64,000 bases of DNA from Actinomycetes bacterium (GTDB lineage Bacteria; Actinomycetota; Thermoleophilia; Gaiellales; F1-60-MAGs149): assembly GCA_025360225.1 (NCBI GenBank), contig JANYCN010000013.1, positions 62,001-126,000 of the forward strand, in the 5' to 3' direction. Of this stretch, positions 1-8,372 are shown in pieces. The translations under genes were made by a program, and so were the position numbers. The notes beneath the pieces were generated by a model. It worked only from the letters and a program-made list of their open reading frames with translations, was not told where the DNA came from and made no database searches. Positions within the stretch are counted from its first letter, which is position 1. Each line of letters opens with the position of its first letter.

Positions 1-1
1 G

Positions 2-316
2 AAAGCGGTGTCCGCTGGTCCGGTCAGGGCTCAGGCGCTCGTGCAGGCCGACGCAGACCGACGGGGCGCGAGGCTGACCCTCGAGGGCGCTGCCGCCACC
101 CTCGCTGACTCGTCGTTCGCCGTCGAGAGCGCCCGCCGTGATCTCGTCGAGGCCGAGCGAGCGGTGGAGATGCTACGACGCCTAGAGGATCGCCAGAGAG
201 AGGCGCATCGGGTCGAGCTGGCACGAGCGGAGGAGCGCGATCTCGCGGACGTGATCGAGGCGCGGGCCGCTCGAGCGATAACGGCTGAGCGCCGGCGCGT
301 GCGGAGGTCGCAGTGA
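2..316 (+). CDS. fliJ: FliJ-like flagellar export protein, C-terminal part
   Basis: The reading frame enters from the left edge and ends with TGA at 314-316, so the N-terminus lies outside the window. The visible ~104 residues are rich in Ala, Arg, Glu and Leu with a coiled-coil-like pattern, as in FliJ, the cytoplasmic helical-hairpin protein that links the FliI ATPase to the flagellar export gate. The tail (LEDRQREAHRVELARAEERD) resembles FliJ C-termini. The stop overlaps the GTG of the next gene (GTGA), indicating translational coupling. Identification rests mainly on composition and on its position at the head of fliK-flgD-flgE genes; another coiled-coil protein is possible. Confidence 0.6.
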   Translation, partial: KAVSAGPVRAQALVQADADRRGARLTLEGAAATLADSSFAVESARRDLVEAERAVEMLRRLEDRQREAHRVELARAEERDLADVIEARAARAITAERRRVRRSQ

Positions 317-1287
317 GCGTCACCGATGTCCTGTCGCGGATCTCTGCGATCGAGGCGCAGATCCAGTCGTTCGCCGCGCCGCCGACCACCTCCGCCGCAG
401 CGTTTGGCGATGCCCTTGCAGCGGCTGGTACGCCGACGACCTCGTCGGGTGATCTCGGCACGCCGACGCAGTACGACGACATGATCCGCCAGGCCGCAGC
501 GGAGGCGGGGGTGTCGCCGGCCCTCGTCAAGGCCGTTGCCCGTGCCGAGTCGGGGTTCGACCCGCACAGCGGCTCGGCTGCGGGCGCCCAGGGTCTGATG
601 CAGCTGATGCCGGCCACCGCTCGCGGGCTCGGTGTTAGCGACCCGTACGACCCGTTGCAGTCGTTGCGTGGCGGCGCGCGCTACCTCCGTCAGATGCTCG
701 ACCGGTTCAACGGTGACGTGACGAAGGCGTTGGCTGCCTACAACGCCGGACCGAACGCCGTCGCCCGCTACGGGGGCATCCCGCCGTACGCGGAGACGCA
801 GGCCTACGTCCCGCGCGTGCTCGGCTACTTCCAGGAGTACGGTGGTGGCAGCGCGACGACCGCCGCTGCTGGCGACCTCGCGGCGCTCAACTTCACCGGC
901 GCGCGCCCGCTCGCGCCACAGGGCACCGGTGGCAAGGTGGCGACCAGCGGCCTCCAGTTCCTCGGCACCCCGTACGTCTGGGGCGGGACGACGCCGGCCG
1001 GGTTCGACTGCTCCGGTCTCGCGCAGTACCTCTACACGAACGCGGGCGTACCGATCCCGCGAACCTCCGAGGAGCAGTTCAAGGCCGGTACGCCTGTCGC
1101 GACGAACCAGCTGCGACCGGGCGACCTCGTCTTCTTTCGCAAGAACGGTGACGTCCACCACGTCGGCATCTACCTCGGGAGCGGCCGGTTTCTCCAGGCT
1201 CCGCACACCGGTGATGTCGTGAAGATCTCATCGCTCACCGACCCCGCCTACGCGTCCGAGTACTGCGGCGCTCGGCGGTACGCGTGA
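313..1287 (+). CDS. Fused lytic transglycosylase (SLT) and NlpC/P60 peptidase in the flagellar operon
   Basis: 324 residues. A short helical N-terminus is followed by an SLT goose-type transglycosylase domain at about residues 52-170: catalytic Glu79 in AESGF, then GLMQLMPATARGLG and ALAAYNAGPNAV. An NlpC/P60 cysteine-peptidase domain follows at about 212-324, with catalytic Cys233 in FDCSGL, His283 in HHVGIYLG and a third polar residue near His298. The protein can therefore in principle cut both glycan strands and stem peptides. No clear signal peptide is seen; export through the flagellar apparatus, as for FlgJ-type rod muramidases, is an inference. GTG start overlaps the fliJ stop. It probably opens the peptidoglycan layer for the growing rod. 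Confidence 0.88.
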   Translation: MSVTDVLSRISAIEAQIQSFAAPPTTSAAAFGDALAAAGTPTTSSGDLGTPTQYDDMIRQAAAEAGVSPALVKAVARAESGFDPHSGSAAGAQGLMQLMPATARGLGVSDPYDPLQSLRGGARYLRQMLDRFNGDVTKALAAYNAGPNAVARYGGIPPYAETQAYVPRVLGYFQEYGGGSATTAAAGDLAALNFTGARPLAPQGTGGKVATSGLQFLGTPYVWGGTTPAGFDCSGLAQYLYTNAGVPIPRTSEEQFKAGTPVATNQLRPGDLVFFRKNGDVHHVGIYLGSGRFLQAPHTGDVVKISSLTDPAYASEYCGARRYA

Positions 1288-1317
1288 GCGTCAGGGAGGG
1301 AAGGAGGTGAGACACCC

Positions 1318-2637
1318 ATGAACACACCACCCGCAGCAACAGCCGTGGCGGCCCCCGCTCAAGGGAAGGCCACGGCGAGCACGAAAGGCGAGCCAGCCGT
1401 TCCGGCGGCGGGAATCGCCGCGGCGTTCGCCGTGGCGCTCGGCGAGGCCACGCCAGGCGGCGAGGCGCTCCCGGCTCGGCCGACCAGGACCGCGAAGGAG
1501 CAGGAGACAACTCCCGACGGCTCAGCAGGGGCGGCGGCGTTGCTCGCGACGCTGATCGTTCCGGTCGTATCGGCTCAGGCGCCGGTGCCAACGACCGTCG
1601 CGTTGGCCCCGGCGAGCGTCGTCGCAGCGAACGCTCCGAGATCAGCCGGCCGCCAACCAGCGGCACCGCTCGTCGCCGAACCGGCGACACCGGTGACCGT
1701 GTCCGACGCAGGTGAATTAACCGTCACCGCAGGGTCGACCGTCGTACCGTCCTCTGACCTTCAGCGGCCGGCGGCGACGTCCGCTGCCACCTTGCCGATC
1801 ACGCCAGCACCGGCCGTCGCTGTCGCACCGCTGGCACCGGCGGTAACGGCCGAAACGGCGACCGCCGTCGAAGGCTCACCGGCGCTCCCGGCGACGAGCG
1901 CCCCCACGGCGGCGGCGACCCCGCCGCTACCCTGTCGGTCAGGTCGCATCGCGGAGCCTCAACACGGACCGAGCGTCGCAGCATCAGATCGACAGGACGC
2001 CGCAGTCAGCGGGTCCCGACCGGCCGCTGCGCATCCGCGTATTGCCGTGTCGGGCCGAGCGTCTGACAGGGAGCAGGGACACGGCAGGCACGACCAGAGC
2101 AGCCCCTCGCCGCTCCAGATCGCTCCGACGCCGTCAAACGAGACGGCCCGCACGGAAGGATCGTCCGCGCCGATCGCGACCGGCGGCATCGATCGCGAGC
2201 GCTTCGACCGGCTCGTGGACGGCCTCGCCGCCCGGCTCAAGCTGTCCTACGCCGGCGACGGCGCCCGGGTCAGAATGAACCTCGAGCCACGTGAGCTCGG
2301 GGAGATCGTCGTCCGGCTCCACATCCGCGACGGGATTGCCCAGGCGAGCGTGATCACCGACAACGGTGACGCGACGCGCATGCTCCAGGGCGCGCTCGCC
2401 GACCTGCGCTCGGCGCTCGCCGATCGCGGCATCCAGCTCGATCACGTCGACGTCCGCACCTCGGGCGACCCGACGGGCGACCGTCGGCAGCAGGCCGGGC
2501 AGGACGCCGGTGCAAGCAGACATCGGCCGACCGGCGAGCCGTGGCGGTTCGGTCGCACCGATGCCGTCGCCGCTGCCGTCGACCAGCCCGCCGTTGCCGG
2601 CGTCCGCCACGGACAGCCCATCAGCCTGCTCGCCTGA
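1318..2637 (+). CDS. fliK: Flagellar hook-length control protein FliK
   Basis: 439 residues. The first ~290 are low-complexity Ala/Pro/Thr sequence typical of the secreted FliK ruler. The C-terminal Flg_hook domain (about 310-390) carries the family pattern RMNLEPRELGEIVVRLHI followed by MLQGALADLRSALADRGIQL. FliK measures the hook and switches export specificity from hook to filament substrates. A very strong ribosome-binding site, GGAAGGAGGTGA, ends 8 bases before ATG 1318. The gene lies between the cell-wall hydrolase and flgD, the usual place for fliK. Confidence 0.85.
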   Translation: MNTPPAATAVAAPAQGKATASTKGEPAVPAAGIAAAFAVALGEATPGGEALPARPTRTAKEQETTPDGSAGAAALLATLIVPVVSAQAPVPTTVALAPASVVAANAPRSAGRQPAAPLVAEPATPVTVSDAGELTVTAGSTVVPSSDLQRPAATSAATLPITPAPAVAVAPLAPAVTAETATAVEGSPALPATSAPTAAATPPLPCRSGRIAEPQHGPSVAASDRQDAAVSGSRPAAAHPRIAVSGRASDREQGHGRHDQSSPSPLQIAPTPSNETARTEGSSAPIATGGIDRERFDRLVDGLAARLKLSYAGDGARVRMNLEPRELGEIVVRLHIRDGIAQASVITDNGDATRMLQGALADLRSALADRGIQLDHVDVRTSGDPTGDRRQQAGQDAGASRHRPTGEPWRFGRTDAVAAAVDQPAVAGVRHGQPISLLA

Positions 2638-2680
2638 ACGACCTACCCGCAACCACACGACCAGGAAAGGAGGTGAGGCA

Positions 2681-3103
2681 ATGACCACGACACCCGTCAC
2701 CAGCCAGGGAGCGCTCGTACCCGGGCAGGGAACGTCAGACAGCGTCACCCGCACGGACAAGGGCGGCTCGATGGGGCAGGACACCTTCATCAAGCTCCTC
2801 ATGACGCAGATGACCCACCAGGACCCGCTGCAGCCTACCGACTCGGCACAGATGCTCTCCCAGCTCGCCCAGTTCTCCTCGGTCGAGGGGATCACCAAGG
2901 TCAACACGCAGCTCACCGCGCTCAACCTGTCCCAGGACTTCGCCTCGTCGGTGTCGATGATCGGCAAGACGGTGTCCTACCTCGACGACAACGGCGGTCT
3001 GCACGCCGGCACCGTCCAGAACGTCAGGCCCAGCTCGCACGGAGCGATCCTCGGCGTCGATGGCGTCGATATCTTCTCGGGCCAGGTCTCAAAGGTCACC
3101 TGA
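2681..3103 (+). CDS. flgD: Flagellar hook capping / assembly protein FlgD
   Basis: 140 residues. The core FlgD signature is visible: QDTFIKLLMTQMTHQDPLQP near residues 33-52, then MLSQLAQFSSVEGI. FlgD caps the growing hook and is needed for FlgE polymerisation. The frame is open further upstream, but ATG 2681 is chosen because AAAGGAGGTGAGG sits directly before it and because the family motif begins about 30 residues later. The C-terminal Ig/FlgD tail of larger homologues is absent, as in the short Bacillus-type form. The last base of its TGA stop region overlaps the next start (TGATG). Confidence 0.88.
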   Translation: MTTTPVTSQGALVPGQGTSDSVTRTDKGGSMGQDTFIKLLMTQMTHQDPLQPTDSAQMLSQLAQFSSVEGITKVNTQLTALNLSQDFASSVSMIGKTVSYLDDNGGLHAGTVQNVRPSSHGAILGVDGVDIFSGQVSKVT

Positions 3104-3492
3104 TGAGCGACCCTCGACTCTCCGCGACTGCTCGCGCCGGCGGCATCTCGCCGCTCGTGCCGTCGGCGGTGCCTGCACGCCCGCAGGCTCCGGCAAGCGC
3201 AGACGCGCCCCGCTTCGCCGATGCCCTCGGCGAGCAGCTCGGCGTGCGGTTCTCGGCGCACGCGACGGCTCGGTTGCAGTCGCGTGGCGTCTCGCTCGAC
3301 GCGACGCAGCTTGCTCGGCTCGGCGGTGGCATCGATGCGGCCGCCGCGAAGGGCTCACGGGAGGCGCTCGTCATGGTCGACCAGGTCGCGATGGTCGTTG
3401 CGGTACGAAACCGCACCGTCGTCACGGCCCTTGACCAGGACCAGACAGGACCAGCGGTGTTCACCAACATCGACACCGCGGTCATCACCTAA
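3103..3492 (+). CDS. Flagellar operon protein, TIGR02530-like
   Basis: 129 residues. After a Pro/Ala-rich leader of ~35 residues comes the conserved block FSAHATARLQSRGVSLDATQLARLGGGIDAAA (start and end quoted only in part below 20 residues each: FSAHATARLQSRGVSL and LGGGIDAAAAKGSRE), then ALVMVDQVAMVVAVRNRTVVTA. This matches the small protein usually found between flgD and flgE in Gram-positive flagellar operons. Its biochemical role is not established. ATG 3103 overlaps the flgD stop. Confidence 0.72.
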   Translation: MSDPRLSATARAGGISPLVPSAVPARPQAPASADAPRFADALGEQLGVRFSAHATARLQSRGVSLDATQLARLGGGIDAAAAKGSREALVMVDQVAMVVAVRNRTVVTALDQDQTGPAVFTNIDTAVIT

Positions 3493-3579
3493 CCCACTAC
3501 CGGCTGGACCTCGACGCCTCGGGCGTCAGGGGGTCGGAGGCGACCGCCAGAAGCGCGGATCGCCAGAAGGAGGCACACA

Positions 3580-4503
3580 GTGCTCCGCTCCATGTTCACC
3601 GCCATCGGCGGGCTCCGAAACCACCAGGTCATGCTCGACGTGACCGCCAACAACATCGCGAACGTGAACACGGTCGGCTACAAGGCCCAGCGCGTCTCGT
3701 TCGAGTCGATGATGGCGCAGTCGCTGCGCGGCGCCAGCTCGCCCGTGCCCGGCCTCGTCGGCGGCTCCGGCCCGACCGAGGTCGGGCTCGGCATGGCGCT
3801 CAACTCGATCGGCTCGATCATGACGCAGGGCTCGCTGCAGACCACGGGTCAGTGGTCCGACGTCGCCGTCAACGGCGACGGCTACTTCATGGTCGCGAGG
3901 AACGTCGACCCGACGACCGGCGGGGTGATCGCGTCGACACCGACGACCGCGGGCAGCGACGTGTCGTTCACCCGCGCCGGGAACTTCGCCCTCGACTCGC
4001 AGGGCTACCTCGTTGACCAGCACGGCCAGTTCGTGCTCGGGCTCGTCGCCACCTCGCAGGGGCCGCCGGTGACCTGGGGGGCCGGCCTCTCGGCGCTGCA
4101 GATCCCGGCGAACGCAAAGAGCGTGTCGATCGATCAGAACGGCGTCGTCTCCTACGACAACGGCAGTCGCGTGATCGCCGCGCAGATCCAGATGGCGAAG
4201 TTCCCGAACCCGGCCGGTCTCTCGCGCGTCGGCTCGAACGACCTCAAGGACACGCCGAACTCGGGCATCTTCGATCCGTCGGCTGCGCCGCTCGCAGCCG
4301 CGCCGACGGGCGGCGCGTTCTACGCCCCCGCGAACATGTACGGCCTCGGCACGCTGCAGTCCGGCACCCTCGAGATGTCGAACGTCGACCTCGCGCTCGA
4401 GTTCACGAACATGATCGTCGCCCAGCGCGGATTCCAGGCGAACACGCGCGTGATCACGACCTCGGACGAGGTCCTGAACGAGCTCGTCAACCTCAAGCGC
4501 TAG
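3580..4503 (+). CDS. flgE: Flagellar hook protein FlgE
   Basis: 307 residues. The N-terminus carries the axial-protein rod motif DVTANNIANVNTVGYK; the C-terminus ends with the matching helix MIVAQRGFQANTRVITTSDE. The middle has the FlgE/F/G beta domain (QWSDVAVNGDGYFMV). Position after flgD and the sequence STGTLQSGTLEMSNVDLALE-type tail (LQSGTLEMSNVDLALEFTNM) favour FlgE over the distal rod proteins FlgF/FlgG. It is short for a hook protein, lacking an expanded outer domain. GTG 3580 is preceded by AGAAGGAGG at 3565-3573. The product is exported by the flagellar secretion system and polymerises into the hook. Confidence 0.85.
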   Translation: MLRSMFTAIGGLRNHQVMLDVTANNIANVNTVGYKAQRVSFESMMAQSLRGASSPVPGLVGGSGPTEVGLGMALNSIGSIMTQGSLQTTGQWSDVAVNGDGYFMVARNVDPTTGGVIASTPTTAGSDVSFTRAGNFALDSQGYLVDQHGQFVLGLVATSQGPPVTWGAGLSALQIPANAKSVSIDQNGVVSYDNGSRVIAAQIQMAKFPNPAGLSRVGSNDLKDTPNSGIFDPSAAPLAAAPTGGAFYAPANMYGLGTLQSGTLEMSNVDLALEFTNMIVAQRGFQANTRVITTSDEVLNELVNLKR

Positions 4504-4672
4504 GTCGCGGCTGATGTCCTTCACCCGCGTGATCGCGAAGCTGATCGGCCCGCGCCCGGAGGCGCGGGTCGTTCGGCTGCCCGTCGCCCCCGGCGCTCGC
4601 CTTGCGCGCGCCGCGCTGCACCGCCCTCCGGACGCCCGTCAACGGCTCGTCGACCACGAGGAGAACCGCTCC

Positions 4673-4882
4673 ATGATCAAGCTCCACACCGGCCGCGAGC
4701 GCCGGGAGCTCTGGGTCAACGCCGACCTGATCGAGACGGTCGAGGCGACGCCTGACACGATCGTCAAGCTCACGACCGATCGAAAGCTGATCGTCTGCGA
4801 GACCCCCGAGGAGGTCGCTGCCCTCGTCGTCGAGTTCAAGCGCAAGGCGCAGACCAGACCTCATGTACTGGGCGACCGATGA
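4673..4882 (+). CDS. flbD: Flagellar protein FlbD (SwrD-like)
   Basis: 69 residues. Starts MIKLHTGRERRELWVNADLI and continues with VEATPDTIVKLTTDRKLIVCETPEEV, the complete short FlbD family, found between flgE and motA in many Gram-positive operons; in Bacillus subtilis the homologue SwrD raises stator torque. ATG 4673 is chosen over an upstream GTG/ATG in frame because the family begins with MIxLTR and because GAGGAG lies at 4658-4663. The ~50 residues upstream have no family similarity. Confidence 0.85.
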   Translation: MIKLHTGRERRELWVNADLIETVEATPDTIVKLTTDRKLIVCETPEEVAALVVEFKRKAQTRPHVLGDR

Positions 4883-4933
4883 CGATAGAACGCACGTGAA
4901 CCCGAGTACCCCTTTCGAGTGATCAGGTAGCGC

Positions 4934-5737
4934 ATGGATCCAGGAACGATCATCGGGCTCGTACTCGCCATCGGCGGGGTGATTGGCTCCCTCTTCATGG
5001 AGGGCGGTAACCCAGCGGCCTTCATCATCCCGTCGGCGATCGTGCTGATGATCTTCGGCACGCTCGGCGTCGTCATGGCCTCGAGTGGACTCCAGTCCTG
5101 CATCCGGATCCCGGTGCTGTACATCAAGGCGATGACCGGTGCGCCACCCGATCGGCCGGGCGCGATCAAGTCGCTCGTGAAGATGGCGGAGCGTGCCCGA
5201 CGAGAGGGGCTGCTCGCACTCGAGGAGGAGGCACAGTCGATCACCGACCCGTTCCTGTCGAAGGGCCTGCGGCTCGTCGTCGACGGAACCGATCCCGAGC
5301 TCGTGAAGGACATCCTCGACCTCGACGTCGAGGCGATGGCTGGACGTCATCACGAGAACGCCGCCCTCTTCTCGCACGCCTCCGGGTTCGCGCCAACGAT
5401 CGGCATCATCGGCACCGTCATGGGACTCGTGCACGTGCTCGAGAACCTCTCCGACCCGTCGACGCTCGGCCCGGCGATCTCCGCAGCGTTCATCGCGACG
5501 TTCTTCGGCGTCTCGAGCGCGAACCTGATCTACCTGCCGATCGCGAACAAGCTCAAGGAGCTTTCCACGCAGGAAGCGGATGCGCGGACGATGATGATCG
5601 AGGGGATCCTCTCGATCCAGGCGGGCGATAACCCGCGCATCGTCGAGGAGAAGCTGAAGACCTTCCTCGAGCCGAAGGAGCGCGCGCACTTCGACGCTGA
5701 GGGTGCCGAGGGCGGAGCCGAGAAGAAGGCCGCGTAG
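4934..5737 (+). CDS. motA: Flagellar stator protein MotA
   Basis: 267 residues. Four membrane segments are visible (about 4-22, 31-51, 152-174, 183-205). The cytoplasmic loop contains the charged motif AERARREGLLALEEE used to contact the rotor, and GFAPTIGIIGTVMGL carries the proton-path proline. MotA and MotB form the inner-membrane ion channel that drives rotation. The C-terminus is a charged tail (EGAEGGAEKKAA). motB follows 6 bases downstream. Length is normal for MotA. Confidence 0.93.
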   Translation: MDPGTIIGLVLAIGGVIGSLFMEGGNPAAFIIPSAIVLMIFGTLGVVMASSGLQSCIRIPVLYIKAMTGAPPDRPGAIKSLVKMAERARREGLLALEEEAQSITDPFLSKGLRLVVDGTDPELVKDILDLDVEAMAGRHHENAALFSHASGFAPTIGIIGTVMGLVHVLENLSDPSTLGPAISAAFIATFFGVSSANLIYLPIANKLKELSTQEADARTMMIEGILSIQAGDNPRIVEEKLKTFLEPKERAHFDAEGAEGGAEKKAA

Positions 5738-5743
5738 CACCCG

Positions 5744-6628
5744 GTGGCGAAGAAGCGACACGCCGAGCATGCGGACGAGCGGTGGCTGCTCACGTACGCC
5801 GACATGATCACGCTGCTGATGGCGTTGTTCATGGTGCTGTTCTCGATCGCCGTCGTCAATAAGGGCAAGTTCGACCAGCTAGCGAAATCGTTGCGGGAGA
5901 GCTTCTCCGGGCCGCTTGGCGCAGGCGCGAACGCGGTGCTGCAAACGAACAACCCGGCTCCGGCGAGCGCCTCTGCGTCGGCGTCGCCGGCCCCCGACCA
6001 GGTGCCGACGCCGAGCGCCCGCGTGTCAGGCGACAAGCACGCGCTCCAGGTCGCCCACGCCCTGGCCGGCCAGCAGGCGAAGAGCCTGCTTGGCGCGAAG
6101 GTTGCGATCGACTTGAAGATCGCCGAGTTCCACCTTGGCAACGCCGTTAAGAGCCAGATCGACACGCGTGGTCTCGTGATCACGCTCGTCACCGACAAGG
6201 CGCTCTTCGACGTCGGCAGCGCCGTGTTGAAGCCAGGCGCCGGGCCGCTGCTGCGCGCCGTCGCCGCCGCCATCAACAGCGTCGGCGCGAACCCGATCCG
6301 GGTGAACGGTCACACCGACGCGATCCCCTTCTTCGGCAACGTGCACGGCAACGAGATCCTCTCTGGCGCCCGCGCGAACGCGGTGCTGTTCTTCATGGAG
6401 GACCACGGGTTCTCCGTCCACCTCCACCCGGACAGCGCCTCGGCCGGGTTCGGCTCACGCGCGCCGCTCGCCCCGAACGGGGCTGGAGGCGCCGGGCCGC
6501 GGAACCGCCGTGTCGAGGTGATCGTCGAGCGTATCGACTACGTGACGAAGGTGCAGGCCGAGGCGAACGGTGCGCTCGGCACCAACCCGATCGGGCTCCC
6601 GGAGATCGTCCCGTCCCGCCCGAACTGA
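5744..6628 (+). CDS. motB: Flagellar stator protein MotB with OmpA-like peptidoglycan-binding domain
   Basis: 294 residues. The single N-terminal membrane segment contains the proton-binding aspartate (Asp20 in LLTYADMITLLMALF). An Ala/Pro linker (about 60-95) leads to an OmpA/MotB domain (about 145-270) with VITLVTDKALFDVGSAVLKPG, RVNGHTDAIP and GPRNRRVEVIV, which anchors the stator in peptidoglycan. GTG 5744 lies 6 bases after the motA stop. The presence of Asp20 and no sodium-type features suggests a proton-driven motor, which is an inference. Confidence 0.93.
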   Translation: MAKKRHAEHADERWLLTYADMITLLMALFMVLFSIAVVNKGKFDQLAKSLRESFSGPLGAGANAVLQTNNPAPASASASASPAPDQVPTPSARVSGDKHALQVAHALAGQQAKSLLGAKVAIDLKIAEFHLGNAVKSQIDTRGLVITLVTDKALFDVGSAVLKPGAGPLLRAVAAAINSVGANPIRVNGHTDAIPFFGNVHGNEILSGARANAVLFFMEDHGFSVHLHPDSASAGFGSRAPLAPNGAGGAGPRNRRVEVIVERIDYVTKVQAEANGALGTNPIGLPEIVPSRPN

Positions 6629-6688
6629 GCCCTGCGCTAAGCCACCGGCGCGATCTGCCGATACACCACGTGAAAGCGGTATGCACCC

Positions 6689-7222
6689 ATGATCAAGAAG
6701 CTTCTTCCGGTACTCCTTGGCCTCATCCTTGCGGGCGGCGGCTTCTTTGCGTACACCACCTTCTTCGCTGGCGGCCCGCCACCAGACCTGCCGGCGGTCG
6801 CTCAGACGAAGGCGCGCGATCTCGCCGTCGCGGATAAGAAGACGCGGCTGCAGGACAAGGTCGACGGACCGATCGTCTCGCTTGGTGATCCGTTCGTCGT
6901 CAACCTCTCCGACCCCGGGCTCGCGTCGTTCGTGAAGACGGACGTGTCGATCCGCGTCGACATCGGCACGCCGATGGAGGTGGCGGGAGCGGAGGGTGCC
7001 AAGGGGACTGCGGCGCTTGAGGAGAAGGTCGAGGTGCGCAACATCGTCATCGACGTGCTCAACTCGCACTCCGGAGCCGAGCTGACGACCCAGGAGGGGC
7101 GTGAGGTCGTGAAGAAGGAGATCATCAAGGCGATCAACGCGCCGAAGAGCTCGACGCCGAAGACGATCGCGCTTGAGGTCTACTTCGTGAACTTCGCCGT
7201 CCAGGCGATCCCCGGGGCGTAG
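6689..7222 (+). CDS. fliL: Flagellar basal-body-associated protein FliL
   Basis: 177 residues. One N-terminal membrane segment (LPVLLGLILAGGGFFAYTTF), then a soluble extracytoplasmic domain with SLGDPFVVNLSDPG and a C-terminal VLNSHSGAELTTQEGREVVKKEI and VYFVNFAVQ, the FliL pattern. FliL surrounds and stabilises the stator at the basal body. It follows motAB by 60 bases and its stop is immediately followed by the fliN ATG. Length is typical. Confidence 0.87.
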   Translation: MIKKLLPVLLGLILAGGGFFAYTTFFAGGPPPDLPAVAQTKARDLAVADKKTRLQDKVDGPIVSLGDPFVVNLSDPGLASFVKTDVSIRVDIGTPMEVAGAEGAKGTAALEEKVEVRNIVIDVLNSHSGAELTTQEGREVVKKEIIKAINAPKSSTPKTIALEVYFVNFAVQAIPGA

Positions 7223-7861
7223 ATGGCCGACGGGCTCTCGCAAGAGGAGATCGAGAAGCTGCTCGCGGGCGAGTCGGTGGGCGCCGACGAGCCGGTGGTG
7301 GCCGAAACGACGGTCGAGGACGCGCTCGAGGTTGATGCGGAGCCCGTCGAGGAGATCGTTGCCGAGGTCACTCGCTCGAGCGACGCGCCGCTCTCGCCCG
7401 AGGAGATCGCCGCGCTGATCGCGGGCGAGCTTGGGCAGGATCCGGTTGAGCAGACCGTCGCGCCTGCTTCCCCGTCCGCGCCTCTTCCCCCGTCCGCGCC
7501 GGCTCCCGCTCTTGCTCCGGCGCCGTCCACGCCGGCTCCCGTCGTTGAGCAGATCTCCTACTCCGAGCTCCCAGCCGTGATGGCGCCGCTCGAGGAGACG
7601 GCCGACATCAACATCCTGATGGACGTGCCGCTCGAGATCACCGTCGAGCTCGGCCAGGCGACGCGCACGATCCGCGAGCTCCTCGAGATCGGCCAGGGCT
7701 CGATCCTGCACCTGACCCGTCACGCGGGTGAGCCCGTGGACGTCCTCGTCAACGGGCAGTACATCGCGCGTGGCGAGGTCGTGGTGATCGACGAGAACTT
7801 CGGCATCCGCGTCACTGAGGTCGTGTCGCCTGCTGACCGGCTTCGGACGATGGCCGGATGA
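7223..7861 (+). CDS. fliN: Flagellar motor switch protein FliN
   Basis: 212 residues. The C-terminal SpoA/FliN domain (about 125-212) has the family sequence DINILMDVPLEITVELGQAT, IRELLEIGQGSIL and VLVNGQYIARGEVVVID. FliN forms the lower C-ring that sets rotation direction. The N-terminus carries two short helical repeats, LSQEEIEKLLAGE (residues 5-17) and LSPEEIAALIAGE (about 56-68), like the CheY-binding peptide of FliM/FliY, separated by an acidic stretch and followed by a Pro/Ala linker. No FliM gene is in the window. ATG 7223 directly abuts the fliL stop. Confidence 0.9.
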   Translation: MADGLSQEEIEKLLAGESVGADEPVVAETTVEDALEVDAEPVEEIVAEVTRSSDAPLSPEEIAALIAGELGQDPVEQTVAPASPSAPLPPSAPAPALAPAPSTPAPVVEQISYSELPAVMAPLEETADINILMDVPLEITVELGQATRTIRELLEIGQGSILHLTRHAGEPVDVLVNGQYIARGEVVVIDENFGIRVTEVVSPADRLRTMAG

Positions 7862-8367
7862 TCCGCCGCTGTCTCACGCTCGTGTGCCTTGGACTTCTTG
7901 CGCTGCCCGCCATGGCGGCCGCCGTGACGAACGGGGAGCTCGCGCACCCGACCCAGGCGGGGCCCGACCCGGCACCGCAGCTTGACTCGGGCGCCGGCAG
8001 CATCGTCCGCGTGTTCGTCGGCCTGTTCCTCGTCGTCGTGATCATCGGCGTCCTCTACGCCGCGATGCGCCGTGCGCAACGCGGCAAGCTGCCTGGCAGC
8101 CGCTCGGGGGGGACGATCGAGGTGCTCGAGACGACGCAGCTCGCTCCTGGTCGGAACATCCACCTCGTGCGCGTCGGCGAGCGGGTGCTGGTCGTCGGTG
8201 CGACGGAGCACTCGATCTCCTCGTTGCACGCGTTCGGACACGAAGAGGCCGTCGCCGAGGGGGTCATCGCGCCCGATCTCGATCTCGAGCACGAACCCTT
8301 GCCGCGCGCTCTCGGCAACCGCCGGTCGCTCGTCGACTCGCTGCGCGAGCGAACGAGCAGAGCGTAG
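7858..8367 (+). CDS. fliO: Flagellar biosynthesis protein FliO
   Basis: 169 residues. Signal-like N-terminus, then one membrane segment (VRVFVGLFLVVVIIGVLYAA, about 50-69), then the FliO core GGTIEVLETTQLAPGRNIHL and VGERVLVVGATEHSISSL. FliO is a membrane scaffold for assembly of the FliPQR export gate. The ATG overlaps the fliN stop (ATGA). This is the last flagellar gene: fliP, fliQ and fliR, which usually follow, are not here, and convergent genes begin 5 bases later. Confidence 0.85.
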   Translation: MIRRCLTLVCLGLLALPAMAAAVTNGELAHPTQAGPDPAPQLDSGAGSIVRVFVGLFLVVVIIGVLYAAMRRAQRGKLPGSRSGGTIEVLETTQLAPGRNIHLVRVGERVLVVGATEHSISSLHAFGHEEAVAEGVIAPDLDLEHEPLPRALGNRRSLVDSLRERTSRA

Positions 8368-8372
8368 GCTCG

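Noticed and set aside
31-1206. Long open frame on the minus strand (391 residues)
   Set aside because: It lies opposite the SLT/NlpC-P60 gene and is rich in Arg, Ala and Val with no motif. Such frames arise from high third-position GC.
3526-4524. Minus-strand open frame opposite flgE
   Set aside because: Composition (Arg/His/Asp/Val) is that of a GC-rich shadow; flgE on the plus strand has clear family motifs.
4514-4672. Longer N-terminus for FlbD
   Set aside because: The extra ~53 residues have no family similarity and ATG 4673 has its own ribosome-binding site.
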